The notes under the pieces: generated by a model
Database searches by the model: none
The model's input: only the letters and a program-made list of their open reading frames with translations
Told to the model about the DNA's origin: nothing
Shown: in pieces, positions 9,124 to 18,936 of the stretch
Layout: each line of letters begins with the position of its first letter
How positions within the stretch are numbered: position 1 is the first letter of the stretch
From: Proteobacteria bacterium UBA7415
GTDB taxonomy: Bacteria; Pseudomonadota; Gammaproteobacteria; Arenicellales; Arenicellaceae
Length of the DNA: 64,000 nt
NCBI GenBank assembly: GCA_002470515.1
Contig: DKML01000031.1
Location: 513,604 to 577,603, forward strand
Direction: 5' to 3'
Translations under genes and position numbers: made by a program

Positions 9124-12100
9124 ATGGCTCATAATATTTCACACATTAGTATTGTTTTAGGAATGCACCGCAGCGGTACGTCGGCTCTGACCCGTGCAAT
9201 GCACGCCGTGGGTTTTGAGTTGCCAAGAACCATTATGTCACCGGTTGCTGGTGATAATGCGCAAGGGTTTTATGAATCTACAGCGATCATGGAATTAAAT
9301 GATCGGATATTGGAATCCGCCGGTCAAAATTGGTACTCCTTAGGATCAATTCCCGATGTATGGTTTGATTCTGCGGATGCAAAAATATGGCTACCTGAAA
9401 TTAAAGATACCGTATTGGCGGAATATCCCAATACCAAAAAAATCGTAATTAAAGACCCTCGGATTAATAAGTTGCTGCCACTATGGCTTGGGGCTCTAGA
9501 GCAGATTCAATCTAAAATAAGCATAGTAGTTGCGTGCAGGCACCCCTTAGAAGTTGCAGAGTCTTTAAGAAAACGTAATAGCATTGATATCGAACACGGG
9601 GTATTACTGTGGCTAGAACACAATCGTGAAATTGCTCGATACACACGGGGGCTGCAACGCCTATATGTTGGTTTTGATAACTTGCTTAGCCATACAGAAT
9701 CCCAGCTCAACCGACTCTTATCAGCCCTGTCTGTTGATTTAAATGAAGCGGCTATAAAGAAATCCTATGAGGAACTAACAGAATCATTACAAGGAAACCT
9801 CAAGAATTTTAATGTTGATGCCAGTGAGCTTTCAAAATTCGAACTGCGAGACATTTCATTAGCTTGGCAGTGGCTACAGTTTCAATGCAATGCCGATTTG
9901 AGTTTACTAGATAGAAATTCAAGAATCCCCAGCATAGATGCACCTTTGATTGGCACGTACGAAAAACCACTCGATCGTCTCCATGCGACATGGGCCAATT
10001 TTAGAACGACTCGCTTTAATGCACGACTACTAAGCGGTTTATTGAGCGATGCTAATACTGAAATAGAGAATGTTAAGGCCCAAACAGACAAAACTAATAC
10101 ATCTCACATCGAGGAAAACCATGCATTAGAGAAGAAAATTAGCGGCTTGGCTCAAGAACTTGATCACGCGAAAGAACAACACCTCATTTTGAACGAGCAA
10201 CTTATTGCGTCAAGCGATGAGCTGAGTTCTGAGCGTAAATCAGTATCCAACTTAACAGCCCAGCTCAGCCACTTAGAACAGCATAGCCATGACACTTTGG
10301 AAAAACTGATTACGCGCTCGGAGCTACAAGCCTCTGCTCATGAAAAGGTGCTCCAGGAGGAGACTCAGCGGCTTGAAGCACTCATCGTAAAGGCCCAATC
10401 AAACGTAACGGACTTACGATCTCAATTGGTTGACCAGCATCACAGAGCAACGGCGCTGGATCGCCAACTGGTAAGCACGCGATCAAGCGCGGCATTTAGG
10501 GCGGGAAGTAAAGTCTTGTCATTAACCCGTCGCTTTAGAGGCTCGGTCGTTGGTCGTTCGCTTTTGTTAGTGAAAGCCGCAGTAGGTTTCAGGTTAGGAC
10601 AATGGCTGCGAATTAGGCGCAACATTAAATTCTTGGAACGAAGTGGTGAATTTGATGTAGAGCACTATCTATCCACCTATCCCATATTAGCGCATTCGCG
10701 ACTAAGCCCCATTGAGCACTATGTTTGCAATGGAGAAGCCGAAGGACGAACACCTTCGGCTAGTTTTAATCCGCGAGTATTTGCTCATTCCCAAAACTAC
10801 GACCCTAATTCAAGCTGGGGCATCTTCGCTCAATACTTACAGTTATCGGAGGCAGTTCGTGAGGACGAGCGAACGATAGAGAACCCGCAATATGTTATTG
10901 CTTCCTCTGCAACCCAAGAATCCTCGCTTAACGAACCTTTAACGACTAAAAAATCGCATGAACTAGTGGTAACCGAAGAGACGTCCATTGATCCGCGACT
11001 TCTCCAATTCAGTTGCTCAGACAAGCCTATAGCTTCTGTAATTATTCCAGTATTCAACAACACCAAAGACACCTTGGCATGTCTCGAAAGTTTAACTCAG
11101 CAAAGTCTCAATGACTTTGAAGTTATTGTCGTTGACGATGGGTCAACAATTGATATGTCGGACCTAGGTTTGGTAAAAGGAATTCAACTGATCAAAAACC
11201 GGCAAAACCTAGGCTACTTGCACTCCGCTAACAAAGGCGCATCACTTGCTAAAGGTCAGTTTATCGTTCAACTAAATAACGACACCATTGTGTCGCACGG
11301 TTGGCTAAAGGCACTGTTAGCGCCATTGCAAGAAGATGCCTCTATTGGACTTGCAGGCTCACAAATGCTCTCTAAAGATGGTTTGTTGCAAGAAGCTGGC
11401 GGCATCATTTTTGCCGATGGTTCAGGTTACAACTATGGGCGTACAGACAACCCTGACAATGACCTATACAACTTTGTACGCGATTGCGACTATTGCTCCG
11501 GTGCGTCGATAGCTCTACCTGCTAACGTTTGGAACAGTTTAGGTGGTTATGATGCCTTTTTTACACCAGCGTACTATGAAGACACTGATCTAGCTATGCG
11601 TGTTAGACAAATGGGTTTGCGCGTTGTTTATACACCGTTTTCTAAGCTCATTCATATAGAAGGCGTCTCGTGCGGGTCTGATGAGTCAGATGCGAACTCA
11701 ATGAAGCGCTTTCAAAAAATCAATCGCGTCAAATTCGTTGAGCGTTGGAATCAAGAGCTCACGCGTTACGGTTCGTTGGATGACAACAGGGAAATACATA
11801 ATCATGTTGCCAAGACAAATCGCTTAGGCCGGATTCTATGGGTTGACGCGAACACCCCAACACCAGATCAAGATGCGGGCTCAATTGATACGGCGCAGCA
11901 CCTCAGTCGACTTAAAGCCGATGGCTGGGACGTCACCTTCGCTCCTTGGGACGGCTACCGATATGAAGGCAAGTACACGGACAACCTCAGGGCTATTGGC
12001 ATTCGAGTACTGTGCCAAGGGCATGCGCATACCTTGGCCGCGATAGAGAGTTTAAACATAGACTTTGACGTAATCACCCTTTCACGAGCGCCAGTAGCAA

Positions 12101-12948
12101 TAACTGCCCATCCAGTTCTAAAAAAACTATTTCCTCAAGCTAAAATTGTTTTTAACACCGTAGATCTTCACTACCTTAGATATGAGCGCGAATTGGAGCT
12201 TATAAGCAGTAATAACAGCAACAGCAAACCAAAAAATCAACCTGTACAAAAAAAAGACGAACTCGCCATAATGCGTTTAGCCGATGCAACGCTAGTGGTT
12301 AGCGATATGGAAAAACAGTTGCTTGAAACAGAGCTAGATCAGCGCGATGCATCACGGGTTGCCGTCATTCCATCACCAAGAAATGTACACCCACCCACAA
12401 GAACATTCGAAGAACGAGTTGATGTTGGCTTTTTAGGTAGCTATCAGCACCCACCAAACATTGATGCAGTTGACCACTTTCTAAGCAACATATGGCCACG
12501 ATTTAGTGCGCGTATGCCCGGGGTACGATTCATTATTGCGGGTTCGAGTATTCCAGAAAAATTCCTAAAACTAAAGAGTGATACGATTCGACCAATCGGC
12601 TTTGTCGAAGACCTAGAGGGCTTGATGGAGTCGGTTCGAATTATGGTGGCACCTTTGCGCTATGGTGCCGGTATTAAAGGCAAAGTAATCAGTTCCATGT
12701 GTTATGGCATCCCTCAGGTAGCTACACGAATGGCCGCAGAGGGCATGCCGTTAACCCATAACGTTGAGTTACTTATTGCTAACGACGATGCCGATTTCGT
12801 AGAACAAATGATCGAACTCTATACTAACGAAACGCTGTGGAATCGGCTTTCGACCGAGGGTATGAATTGCGTAGATAACACCTTCTCCTCAGCAGTGGTA
12901 GAAACTAAACTGAGCGCAGTATTTAATGCTCTTGCGGGTACTAGATGA
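9124..12948 (+). CDS. trifunctional sulfotransferase / GT2 / GT4 fusion protein
   Basis: This 1274-residue protein joins three activities. Residues about 8-300 are a sulfotransferase fold with the PAPS 5'-phosphosulfate loop GMHRSGTSAL (13-22) and a 3'-phosphate segment CRHPLEVAESLRKR. Residues about 316-450 are predicted coiled coil. Residues about 500-575 match a linker common in marine polysaccharide glycosyltransferases (FDVEHYLSTYP...HYVCNGEAEGRTPS). Residues about 637-880 are a family-2 glycosyltransferase (SVIIPVFNN, VVDDGST, LNNDT as DxD-like metal site near 717). Residues about 899-1274 are a GT-B glycosyltransferase (GRILWVDANTPTPDQDAGS, VGFLGSYQHPPNIDAV, GAGIKGKV). No membrane segment is seen, so it should act at the cytoplasmic face, extending and sulfating a glycan. 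Its stop overlaps the next gene by ATGA. Confidence 0.85.
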   Translation: MAHNISHISIVLGMHRSGTSALTRAMHAVGFELPRTIMSPVAGDNAQGFYESTAIMELNDRILESAGQNWYSLGSIPDVWFDSADAKIWLPEIKDTVLAEYPNTKKIVIKDPRINKLLPLWLGALEQIQSKISIVVACRHPLEVAESLRKRNSIDIEHGVLLWLEHNREIARYTRGLQRLYVGFDNLLSHTESQLNRLLSALSVDLNEAAIKKSYEELTESLQGNLKNFNVDASELSKFELRDISLAWQWLQFQCNADLSLLDRNSRIPSIDAPLIGTYEKPLDRLHATWANFRTTRFNARLLSGLLSDANTEIENVKAQTDKTNTSHIEENHALEKKISGLAQELDHAKEQHLILNEQLIASSDELSSERKSVSNLTAQLSHLEQHSHDTLEKLITRSELQASAHEKVLQEETQRLEALIVKAQSNVTDLRSQLVDQHHRATALDRQLVSTRSSAAFRAGSKVLSLTRRFRGSVVGRSLLLVKAAVGFRLGQWLRIRRNIKFLERSGEFDVEHYLSTYPILAHSRLSPIEHYVCNGEAEGRTPSASFNPRVFAHSQNYDPNSSWGIFAQYLQLSEAVREDERTIENPQYVIASSATQESSLNEPLTTKKSHELVVTEETSIDPRLLQFSCSDKPIASVIIPVFNNTKDTLACLESLTQQSLNDFEVIVVDDGSTIDMSDLGLVKGIQLIKNRQNLGYLHSANKGASLAKGQFIVQLNNDTIVSHGWLKALLAPLQEDASIGLAGSQMLSKDGLLQEAGGIIFADGSGYNYGRTDNPDNDLYNFVRDCDYCSGASIALPANVWNSLGGYDAFFTPAYYEDTDLAMRVRQMGLRVVYTPFSKLIHIEGVSCGSDESDANSMKRFQKINRVKFVERWNQELTRYGSLDDNREIHNHVAKTNRLGRILWVDANTPTPDQDAGSIDTAQHLSRLKADGWDVTFAPWDGYRYEGKYTDNLRAIGIRVLCQGHAHTLAAIESLNIDFDVITLSRAPVAITAHPVLKKLFPQAKIVFNTVDLHYLRYERELELISSNNSNSKPKNQPVQKKDELAIMRLADATLVVSDMEKQLLETELDQRDASRVAVIPSPRNVHPPTRTFEERVDVGFLGSYQHPPNIDAVDHFLSNIWPRFSARMPGVRFIIAGSSIPEKFLKLKSDTIRPIGFVEDLEGLMESVRIMVAPLRYGAGIKGKVISSMCYGIPQVATRMAAEGMPLTHNVELLIANDDADFVEQMIELYTNETLWNRLSTEGMNCVDNTFSSAVVETKLSAVFNALAGTR

Positions 12949-13940
12949 CGCAGAATAATTCGTATGAAAATAGAATTCAAAAAGAACTTGAAACGTTCTC
13001 TAACAATGTGGATGTGCACGCACTCCCTGAGATTCATCAGTACTGGTTAACGACCTACATTAACCCGATGATTAGAGAGCTTGGAGCAAAGTCACACCTG
13101 GACTTTTATTGCAATAACATCGAGGCTTCTCGACCAAACAAAGATGATCACCATTGCGTGATTAGCTTAGGCGCTGGAGATTGTGCCGTTGAACTGCAGA
13201 TAGTGGAACATCTAGTACGTAGTGGTCTAACCAATTTGGATTTTACGTGCATGGATTTAAATGATTCAGTCCTCGAACGAGGTAGAGCACAAGCAATTGA
13301 AAAGGGTCTTGACCAATATATGAGTTTCGAAGTTGCCAATATAAATGAATGGCAACAGACGGAGACTTACTCCAGCGTTATAGCCCATCATTCCTTACAC
13401 CATTTTTTAGAGCTCGAACAAATCTTTGATCGCATTAAACAAGCTCTAAAGCCTGGAGGAAAGTTTATCACCATTGATATGATCGGCCGTAACGGTCATC
13501 AACGTTGGCCAGAGGCTTTAACATTAGTAGAAAAATATTGGCATGAGCTGCCCTTATCCTACCGGTTCAACCTTCAATTAAATCGTATGGAGACTGAGTT
13601 TTCAGATTGGGATTGCTCCACAGAAGGCTTCGAGGGCATCCGTAGCCAGGATATTCTACCTCTACTGGTAGAACGCTTTCACTTTGAAGAGTTTTTGGCG
13701 TTTGGCAATGTAATCATGCCCTTCGTTGATCGAAGTTTTGGACATCATTTAGAACCGACCACGGCTTGGGACTCTGGTTTTATTGACCGTTTACATGGAG
13801 TTGATGAAGCCGGGTTTAAGTCTGGAGACCTAACGCCCAATATGATGTTTGCAGCTATGACAACAAACAAATCAGATAAAGAGATATTTGTTCGCGGCCT
13901 GAGTCCTGAAAAATCCATTAGACCTGTAGCTGACAAGTGA
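12945..13940 (+). CDS. class I SAM-dependent methyltransferase
   Basis: This 331-residue protein has a Rossmann methyltransferase core. Motif I is VISLGAGDCAVEL (about residues 71-83). The acidic end of strand 2 is FTCMDLND, motif IV is SSVIAHHSLHHFLEL, and post-motif KQALKPGGKFITIDMIG completes the fold. The long C-terminal part (about 190-331) is probably the acceptor-binding region and is not recognised. It overlaps the preceding fusion gene (ATGA), so it is translated from the same message. By context it methylates a sugar or a lipid-linked glycan, but the acceptor cannot be read from the sequence. Confidence 0.8.
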   Translation: MTQNNSYENRIQKELETFSNNVDVHALPEIHQYWLTTYINPMIRELGAKSHLDFYCNNIEASRPNKDDHHCVISLGAGDCAVELQIVEHLVRSGLTNLDFTCMDLNDSVLERGRAQAIEKGLDQYMSFEVANINEWQQTETYSSVIAHHSLHHFLELEQIFDRIKQALKPGGKFITIDMIGRNGHQRWPEALTLVEKYWHELPLSYRFNLQLNRMETEFSDWDCSTEGFEGIRSQDILPLLVERFHFEEFLAFGNVIMPFVDRSFGHHLEPTTAWDSGFIDRLHGVDEAGFKSGDLTPNMMFAAMTTNKSDKEIFVRGLSPEKSIRPVADK

Positions 13941-13950
13941 GTTTCGAATA

Positions 13951-14826
13951 GTGGTTAACAAAGATCTCAGCCTCCTCCAACTTCACAGCATGGATGAGTA
14001 CTACGCATACGCGCATGCGAATAAAGAGAACCACCAATATAAACACTTGATCCTCGAGGAACTACTTGAAGAGGCTAAATCTGGCGTGGTACAAGAAAAC
14101 GGTATGCTCAAGATTGGCGGGGTTTCTTATCCAGCAAATTGTGCTACTCAATTTGATTTGAGCATGGGCGGCGATACAACAGATATTAACTGGCGTGAAT
14201 CATTGATTTGCCCGATAACGTTGACCAACAATCGTCAACGAGCGGCGGTACACTTCTTTGATCTGCTAAGCAAACCGTCAACATCAGATATGATATGGGT
14301 TTCCGAGCAAGTAACGCCCCTGTATCGAGTCATAGATCAGCGCTTCCCGAACACCATCGGCAGCGAATTTTTAGGCTCGAGCCTAGCAAGTGGCAGCGTT
14401 AATAAAGAGGGGACGAGGCATGAAGACTTTACAAAACTTTCGTTCGATGACGAAAGTCTAGACCATATAATTTCTCTAGACTGCCTTGAGCACATACCTG
14501 ATTACGAATGTGCGCTGAGTGAAGCCGCAAGAACTTTAAAACCTGGTGGCACATTTACCGCAACGTTCCCATTTGATATTAACAGTCAAGAAAACCTTAT
14601 TCGTGCCGAAGTTAATGAAGACGGACAGATCGTACATCATTTAGAGCCTGAGTATCACGGAGACCCAGTAACGGGTAAAGGCGTTTTATGTTACCAAGTA
14701 TTTGGCTGGCAAGTATTAGACCAGTTAGTAGCTTGTGGGTTTAGCCAAGCAAGCATATTTTTGATGTGGTCTCAAAAATACGCTTACCTCGGACCTGATC
14801 AAGTTATTATTTTCGCGAAAAAATAG
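13951..14826 (+). CDS. class I SAM methyltransferase domain protein
   Basis: The 291-residue product has a C-terminal methyltransferase-11-like half: FDDESLDHIISLDCLEHIPD (about residues 167-186) and EAARTLKPGGTFTATFPF are the motif IV and post-motif blocks. The glycine-rich motif I is not obvious; the segment before it (TIGSEFLGSSLASGSV) is unusual, so SAM binding may be altered. The N-terminal 70 residues carry YPANCATQFDLSMGGDTTDINWRE and precede a Cys-containing REXXXCP-type element (RESLICPITLTNNRQRA), a zinc-like or structural segment often placed before this fold. It starts with GTG ten bases after the previous stop, within one operon. A role in glycan decoration is inferred from context. 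Confidence 0.7.
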   Translation: MVNKDLSLLQLHSMDEYYAYAHANKENHQYKHLILEELLEEAKSGVVQENGMLKIGGVSYPANCATQFDLSMGGDTTDINWRESLICPITLTNNRQRAAVHFFDLLSKPSTSDMIWVSEQVTPLYRVIDQRFPNTIGSEFLGSSLASGSVNKEGTRHEDFTKLSFDDESLDHIISLDCLEHIPDYECALSEAARTLKPGGTFTATFPFDINSQENLIRAEVNEDGQIVHHLEPEYHGDPVTGKGVLCYQVFGWQVLDQLVACGFSQASIFLMWSQKYAYLGPDQVIIFAKK

Positions 14827-14868
14827 AACGAACAAACGCTATTCCTTGAGATTTAGAGATGAGCCTGC

Positions 14869-15873
14869 GTGACCAATTTTAACAACACTTTAGATTTTCT
14901 TGATTGGGCGTTCGTCGCTCTGCTTAAACGCACCCCCTCACCGCAAGAATCTCAGCACCTTGAAGCGGCTATAGAAACGCAGTCTATGACTCAGCTTCAA
15001 GTCTTAGCTCTAATCATCGACGGCCAAGAGTATCGCAATTCGAATATAGACAATGAGTTTGTACCCTCAGGTCATTTTTATTCAGCAGTCCCCTCTTTAG
15101 CTGATCGACGCAGGGTTCTAGATAGCCCCACGCAAAGCGCCCCTCCGCCAGGCATTGACCTAAACCATACAACCCAAGTGCAGCTTCTTAAGTCCTTTGA
15201 GCAGTACTATGACGACAATTTGTTTGCCGTAGAGAAATGCTCTGAACGTCGGTACTATTCCAACAACCCTGCGTTTTCATGGCACGATGCGTTTGTGTTA
15301 CATGCGATGATCAAGTCTTTTAAACCGCGTTCTATCATCGAGATTGGATGTGGATTCTCATCAGGCGTCACTCTAGATTGCATTGAAGATATTGATAACT
15401 ACACCCCGGAAGTCGTTTTCATTGAACCGTTCCCAGAAACCCTTAATAGCGTGTTATACCCCCAAGACTCTATCCTCTGCGGGCTGATTGATACTCCGGC
15501 ACAAGAAGTCGCTTTTGAAAAATTCACCGCTCTAAAAGCAAACGATGTGCTGTTTATTGACTCTACTCACGTCAGTAAACTTGGTAGCGATGTAAACCAT
15601 CTTTTTTTCGAAATATTGCCGCGCCTAGATTCTGGAGTTTTAGTACATATACACGACATCTTTTACCCTTTTGAATATCCGCGCGACTGGATTGATCAAG
15701 GACGTGCATGGAATGAGTTATATTTAGTGCGTGCACTATTGGCTGCCACTGAACGCTACAAAATTATTGCGTTTAATCACTATCTAGCAGCAACAGAAAA
15801 GTCATACTTAAATCAAGCTATGCCGAGATTAGCTGAGGGAAACTGCGGTAGTCTCTGGCTTAGGATAAACTAA
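14869..15873 (+). CDS. class I methyltransferase-24-like protein with N-terminal DUF4214-like segment
   Basis: Residues about 8-55 (FVALLKRTPSPQE ... IIDGQEYRNS) resemble the DUF4214 motif found in glycan-related proteins. Residues about 130-334 form a methyltransferase fold: SIIEIGCGFSSGVTLDCIE is motif I, VVFIEPFPE the acidic strand-2 end, and DVLFIDSTHVSKLGSDVNHLFFEILPRL the motif IV region. VHIHDIFYPFEYP resembles the metal-site pattern of class I O-methyltransferases that act on sugars. It starts with GTG, since the nearby ATG at 14859 is out of frame. It is the last gene of the rightward operon and ends one base before the convergent gene. The acceptor is unknown. Confidence 0.75.
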   Translation: MTNFNNTLDFLDWAFVALLKRTPSPQESQHLEAAIETQSMTQLQVLALIIDGQEYRNSNIDNEFVPSGHFYSAVPSLADRRRVLDSPTQSAPPPGIDLNHTTQVQLLKSFEQYYDDNLFAVEKCSERRYYSNNPAFSWHDAFVLHAMIKSFKPRSIIEIGCGFSSGVTLDCIEDIDNYTPEVVFIEPFPETLNSVLYPQDSILCGLIDTPAQEVAFEKFTALKANDVLFIDSTHVSKLGSDVNHLFFEILPRLDSGVLVHIHDIFYPFEYPRDWIDQGRAWNELYLVRALLAATERYKIIAFNHYLAATEKSYLNQAMPRLAEGNCGSLWLRIN

Positions 15874-15874
15874 T

Positions 15875-17668
15875 TCAGGGCTCGTTGATTTCAAGGCCTG
15901 CGATCCTAGCTTTTCTGAAAAGTTCCTGCTTTGCCCTCTCATACAAATCGTAGTCAGATGCTCGGCGTTGTTTAAAACGAGCGACTAGATCGTCATCTAA
16001 ATCTATACTTTTAGGCCGGGCTTTACCGACGTTGGCTCGCCTCTGTAGATTCAAACCTGTGCCTACTGGCCAATTTAGAGTTTTCGTGAGTAACGTTGCA
16101 CTCAGCTCAAAGTGTTCGGTTATTCCAATAAAATCAAAACTTTCATAGTTCATGTGCCGTCCGACATAATCCGAAAAATAGCCGCTTTTTACAAGACTGG
16201 CTCGCGGATCTATGTCGTCATACTTAGGGTCATAATCCAGCCATGGAATAAAGTCAGCTTCAGTTAGATCAAACCGATCCATCTGGTAAAAGAATAGCGA
16301 TATATATCTTGAAAGCGGATCACGCAAAAAGGTAACCAATGAAGCTCGACGCATTTTCATATAGTCTTTGCGCATCACAGTATGACCATGAAAACATCGT
16401 GGCATCTCTATTTTCGTGTCTCTATGGTCTCCATAAAAAAACTGTAACTTCTCGGCATACACATCTTCAAGCAAATCCATGAATGAGGTGCCAGCTGTCT
16501 TACTTTGATGAACACTGACCAGTCGACGGGGTTGTCTCGATATCGCATCAAAGACTTCTCCCAAGTCGTGCTGAAACTCAGAATTTAACAAGGCTTTTGA
16601 CATAGCCATTTCACTTTTTTGTTGCCACAGCACATCGTCTGTTAGCACCGAATTTATAGTGGACGCAATCTTTTGAATCGAAGGCCCCAGAACCTCAACC
16701 CCCCCCGCTGACCAACCCAGCTGCTTTTGAATGACAGGACTGACTATTGAAGGAACCCCTCGCTCTGCGGCCCATTGCACTCTTTTATCAAGGCCCCTGG
16801 AGCTTTGGTCAGCAATCACAACCATCACCCTTGCCTTATCAAAATACGTTAGGTCAGCAGATATCTCATCTATAAACTCAATACCCTGGGCGCTAAGGTC
16901 GGTGCTAGGCAAAAACGTAACATCTAGCGATGTCATTGGAACTAAAAGCCGCACCTTAAATCCTGCAGACTTTATTTGTGGCAGACAATCATTGATAAAC
17001 TCATTGAAGATTGATTTGGCGATGCTTTCAACATCGCAGCATAAAATTAGTGAATTACGATCACTAAGAGTTGCTTTGCATTCCTTTGCACCAGCCAACC
17101 TTGACAATAGGTATATCGACTTTTCGAAGCGGGTATGCTCATTTACCCACTTTTGAGTGACGTCATCTGCAACAAAAATGATATCCGCCATACCCATCAT
17201 CTTTGCAGTGAGATCGAGTGGGTCTAGCAAAGGAGAAGCACCATTTACTATATTAAGTTTGTCTAAATCACCCGCCGCGTCATAGATAACTCTGGTCGAA
17301 GTATTTTCGCTTTGAGCTGCATTCTTTTTCAAGTCAGACACGATTGGCTGAATCTGATCGTAAAGATGGCCTTGGCTAATCCATAGAACATCGTAGCGGC
17401 CTAAATTTTTTATTAAGAATCCTTTCAGTTCGCGAGCAGAGAGTTCGGTTGGTCTATTTTCTCTTGATGAGCCAGACGCAACAAACCACTGAAGTAGTTT
17501 TGATACTAAGCCATGCCCGAACTCGCACATATGCAATTGATGCGTACCCGCTTTGATTGCCTTCAAGACGAACTGATTCCGCAAACTATACGGCTTAATA
17601 AGTGGTGTACTCTTATGATCATAGAGCCACAACACCCGCTTATTATCCAAAACAGGTAATGCCTTCAT
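15875..17668 (-). CDS. GT-B-like domain fused to a sulfotransferase-2 domain
   Basis: This 597-residue protein is a second, independently built glycosyltransferase-sulfotransferase fusion. Residues about 10-370 read as a GT-B-type glycosyltransferase-like region (RVLWLYDHKS near the start, ADIIFVADDVTQKWV, then SRGLDKRVQWAAERGVPSIVS in the nucleotide-binding half), but lack a clear E-x7-E motif. Residues about 380-590 are a sulfotransferase of the uronosyl/heparan type: VHQSKTAGTSF is the PAPS 5' loop, HGHTVMRKDY follows, and SLVTFLRDPLSRYISLFF is the 3'-phosphate site. No signal peptide or membrane helix is seen. It is convergent with the rightward operon with one base between stops. Domain order is reversed relative to the 1274-residue fusion. 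Confidence 0.75.
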   Translation of the reverse strand: MKALPVLDNKRVLWLYDHKSTPLIKPYSLRNQFVLKAIKAGTHQLHMCEFGHGLVSKLLQWFVASGSSRENRPTELSARELKGFLIKNLGRYDVLWISQGHLYDQIQPIVSDLKKNAAQSENTSTRVIYDAAGDLDKLNIVNGASPLLDPLDLTAKMMGMADIIFVADDVTQKWVNEHTRFEKSIYLLSRLAGAKECKATLSDRNSLILCCDVESIAKSIFNEFINDCLPQIKSAGFKVRLLVPMTSLDVTFLPSTDLSAQGIEFIDEISADLTYFDKARVMVVIADQSSRGLDKRVQWAAERGVPSIVSPVIQKQLGWSAGGVEVLGPSIQKIASTINSVLTDDVLWQQKSEMAMSKALLNSEFQHDLGEVFDAISRQPRRLVSVHQSKTAGTSFMDLLEDVYAEKLQFFYGDHRDTKIEMPRCFHGHTVMRKDYMKMRRASLVTFLRDPLSRYISLFFYQMDRFDLTEADFIPWLDYDPKYDDIDPRASLVKSGYFSDYVGRHMNYESFDFIGITEHFELSATLLTKTLNWPVGTGLNLQRRANVGKARPKSIDLDDDLVARFKQRRASDYDLYERAKQELFRKARIAGLEINEP

Positions 17669-17771
17669 AAGGGGTTCAGGCTCGGCGGGTCTTTGAAGAT
17701 CAATTTATCCATAATCTTAATGATTCACATTTTCTACCGCGTCGCTTTTTAACATGGGCTCGACTCCGAGT

Positions 17772-18932
17772 TTACTTAATAGACTCGTATACTCTCTGTG
17801 TTTCTTTACTTGTATTAGCCCAAGAAAAATCAAGAGATCGCTTTAACCCAAGATTAGATAATCGAGATCGCTCCTCACTATTAACTAACAGGCTTGATAG
17901 TCCATTTGCAATGGTTTGCGTGTCTTCAGGATCAATAGCTAAAGTTGAACCCGCTGATACTTCCGCTAGTGCACCGCGATTTGAGCTAATGCATGGACAC
18001 CCGCTTTGCATTGCTTCTACAAGCGGTAACCCAAACCCTTCATAAAGTGATGGATATACAAACGCTAGGGCAGATGAGTACAGCAATGGTAGTTCGAAAC
18101 CGGGAACAAACGCCAATCTCTTAATACGACCTTGGTGGCATGGCGCAGTGAGCCTTTTCTCTAATGCCTCACTTTTCCAGCCAAGGGGGCCGGCTACCAC
18201 CAAAGGGTACTCTTCTTGAGTTTTAGCTTCGAGGCTCAAAAAAGCATCAAGAATTCGGGCCAAATTTTTACGTGGTTCCACAGAGCCTACGCAAAGAAAA
18301 TAACGTTTATAATTAACCCCATATTTATCCAACACGCTTTTACACGCTATCTGAGACCTTGGTCTAAAATCTTGCCCTGCAGCAAGGTGCGTTACATGAA
18401 TACGTTCTGGAGATATTTGATACTGACCCACCAATTCATTCTTCACACTGTTGCTAATAGTAATAATCGCTTCTGTGCTTTTAGCCAACCTAGCAAAATG
18501 GCGATTCATATAATTAACTCTATGCTTGGGGTGTGTCTCTGGTGCATATGTGTTCGAAAGGTCGTAAACCGTAGTCACCGAACGCATCGCCCTATCACAC
18601 GGCGTGTAGTTGATGTCGTGATACAAAGCACCGGAATTTAGAAGGTCCTTTGCTAGATTCGAAAAGCTCCTACTTTGCAGAAAGCGAAAAATATCTCTGC
18701 TAAATGGAATAGACCCGATTCTAGACCTGGCAAGGTGTCCGACCTGCTCGGTTGTTTGCAGCAATTCTTGCGTTAAAACTTGCGCTGTTGTGCCATCATA
18801 AATTTTTCCATTGGAGACAGCATAAACTGGCTGGCTATTACTGATCTGACCTTTTAGAAGCTCCACGGCGTATCGTCCTATGCCCGTGATGGGTGCTCGC
18901 ATGCTAGAAAAATTGTATATCGTTGGGCGCAT
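17772..18932 (-). CDS. family 4 glycosyltransferase (module 1, second GT)
   Basis: This is a cytoplasmic GT-B retaining glycosyltransferase. The N-terminal acceptor half begins RPTIYNFSSMRAPITGIGRYAVELL; the donor half has CVGSVEPRKNL, VVAGPLGWKS and the nucleotide-sugar E-x7-E motif in [17 protein letters not shown]. The ATG at 18932 was chosen instead of a TTG at 18956, because it aligns with residue 1 of the close paralogue at 30011-31201 (MKPIIYN) and leaves a short gap after the upstream gene. Shared blocks such as YDLS--Y-P-THP-HRVNY and [13 protein letters not shown] show it is a paralogue of that gene. GDP-sugar use is inferred from the adjacent dehydratase. Confidence 0.85.
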   Translation of the reverse strand: MRPTIYNFSSMRAPITGIGRYAVELLKGQISNSQPVYAVSNGKIYDGTTAQVLTQELLQTTEQVGHLARSRIGSIPFSRDIFRFLQSRSFSNLAKDLLNSGALYHDINYTPCDRAMRSVTTVYDLSNTYAPETHPKHRVNYMNRHFARLAKSTEAIITISNSVKNELVGQYQISPERIHVTHLAAGQDFRPRSQIACKSVLDKYGVNYKRYFLCVGSVEPRKNLARILDAFLSLEAKTQEEYPLVVAGPLGWKSEALEKRLTAPCHQGRIKRLAFVPGFELPLLYSSALAFVYPSLYEGFGLPLVEAMQSGCPCISSNRGALAEVSAGSTLAIDPEDTQTIANGLSSLLVNSEERSRLSNLGLKRSLDFSWANTSKETQRVYESIK

Positions 18933-18936
18933 AAAA

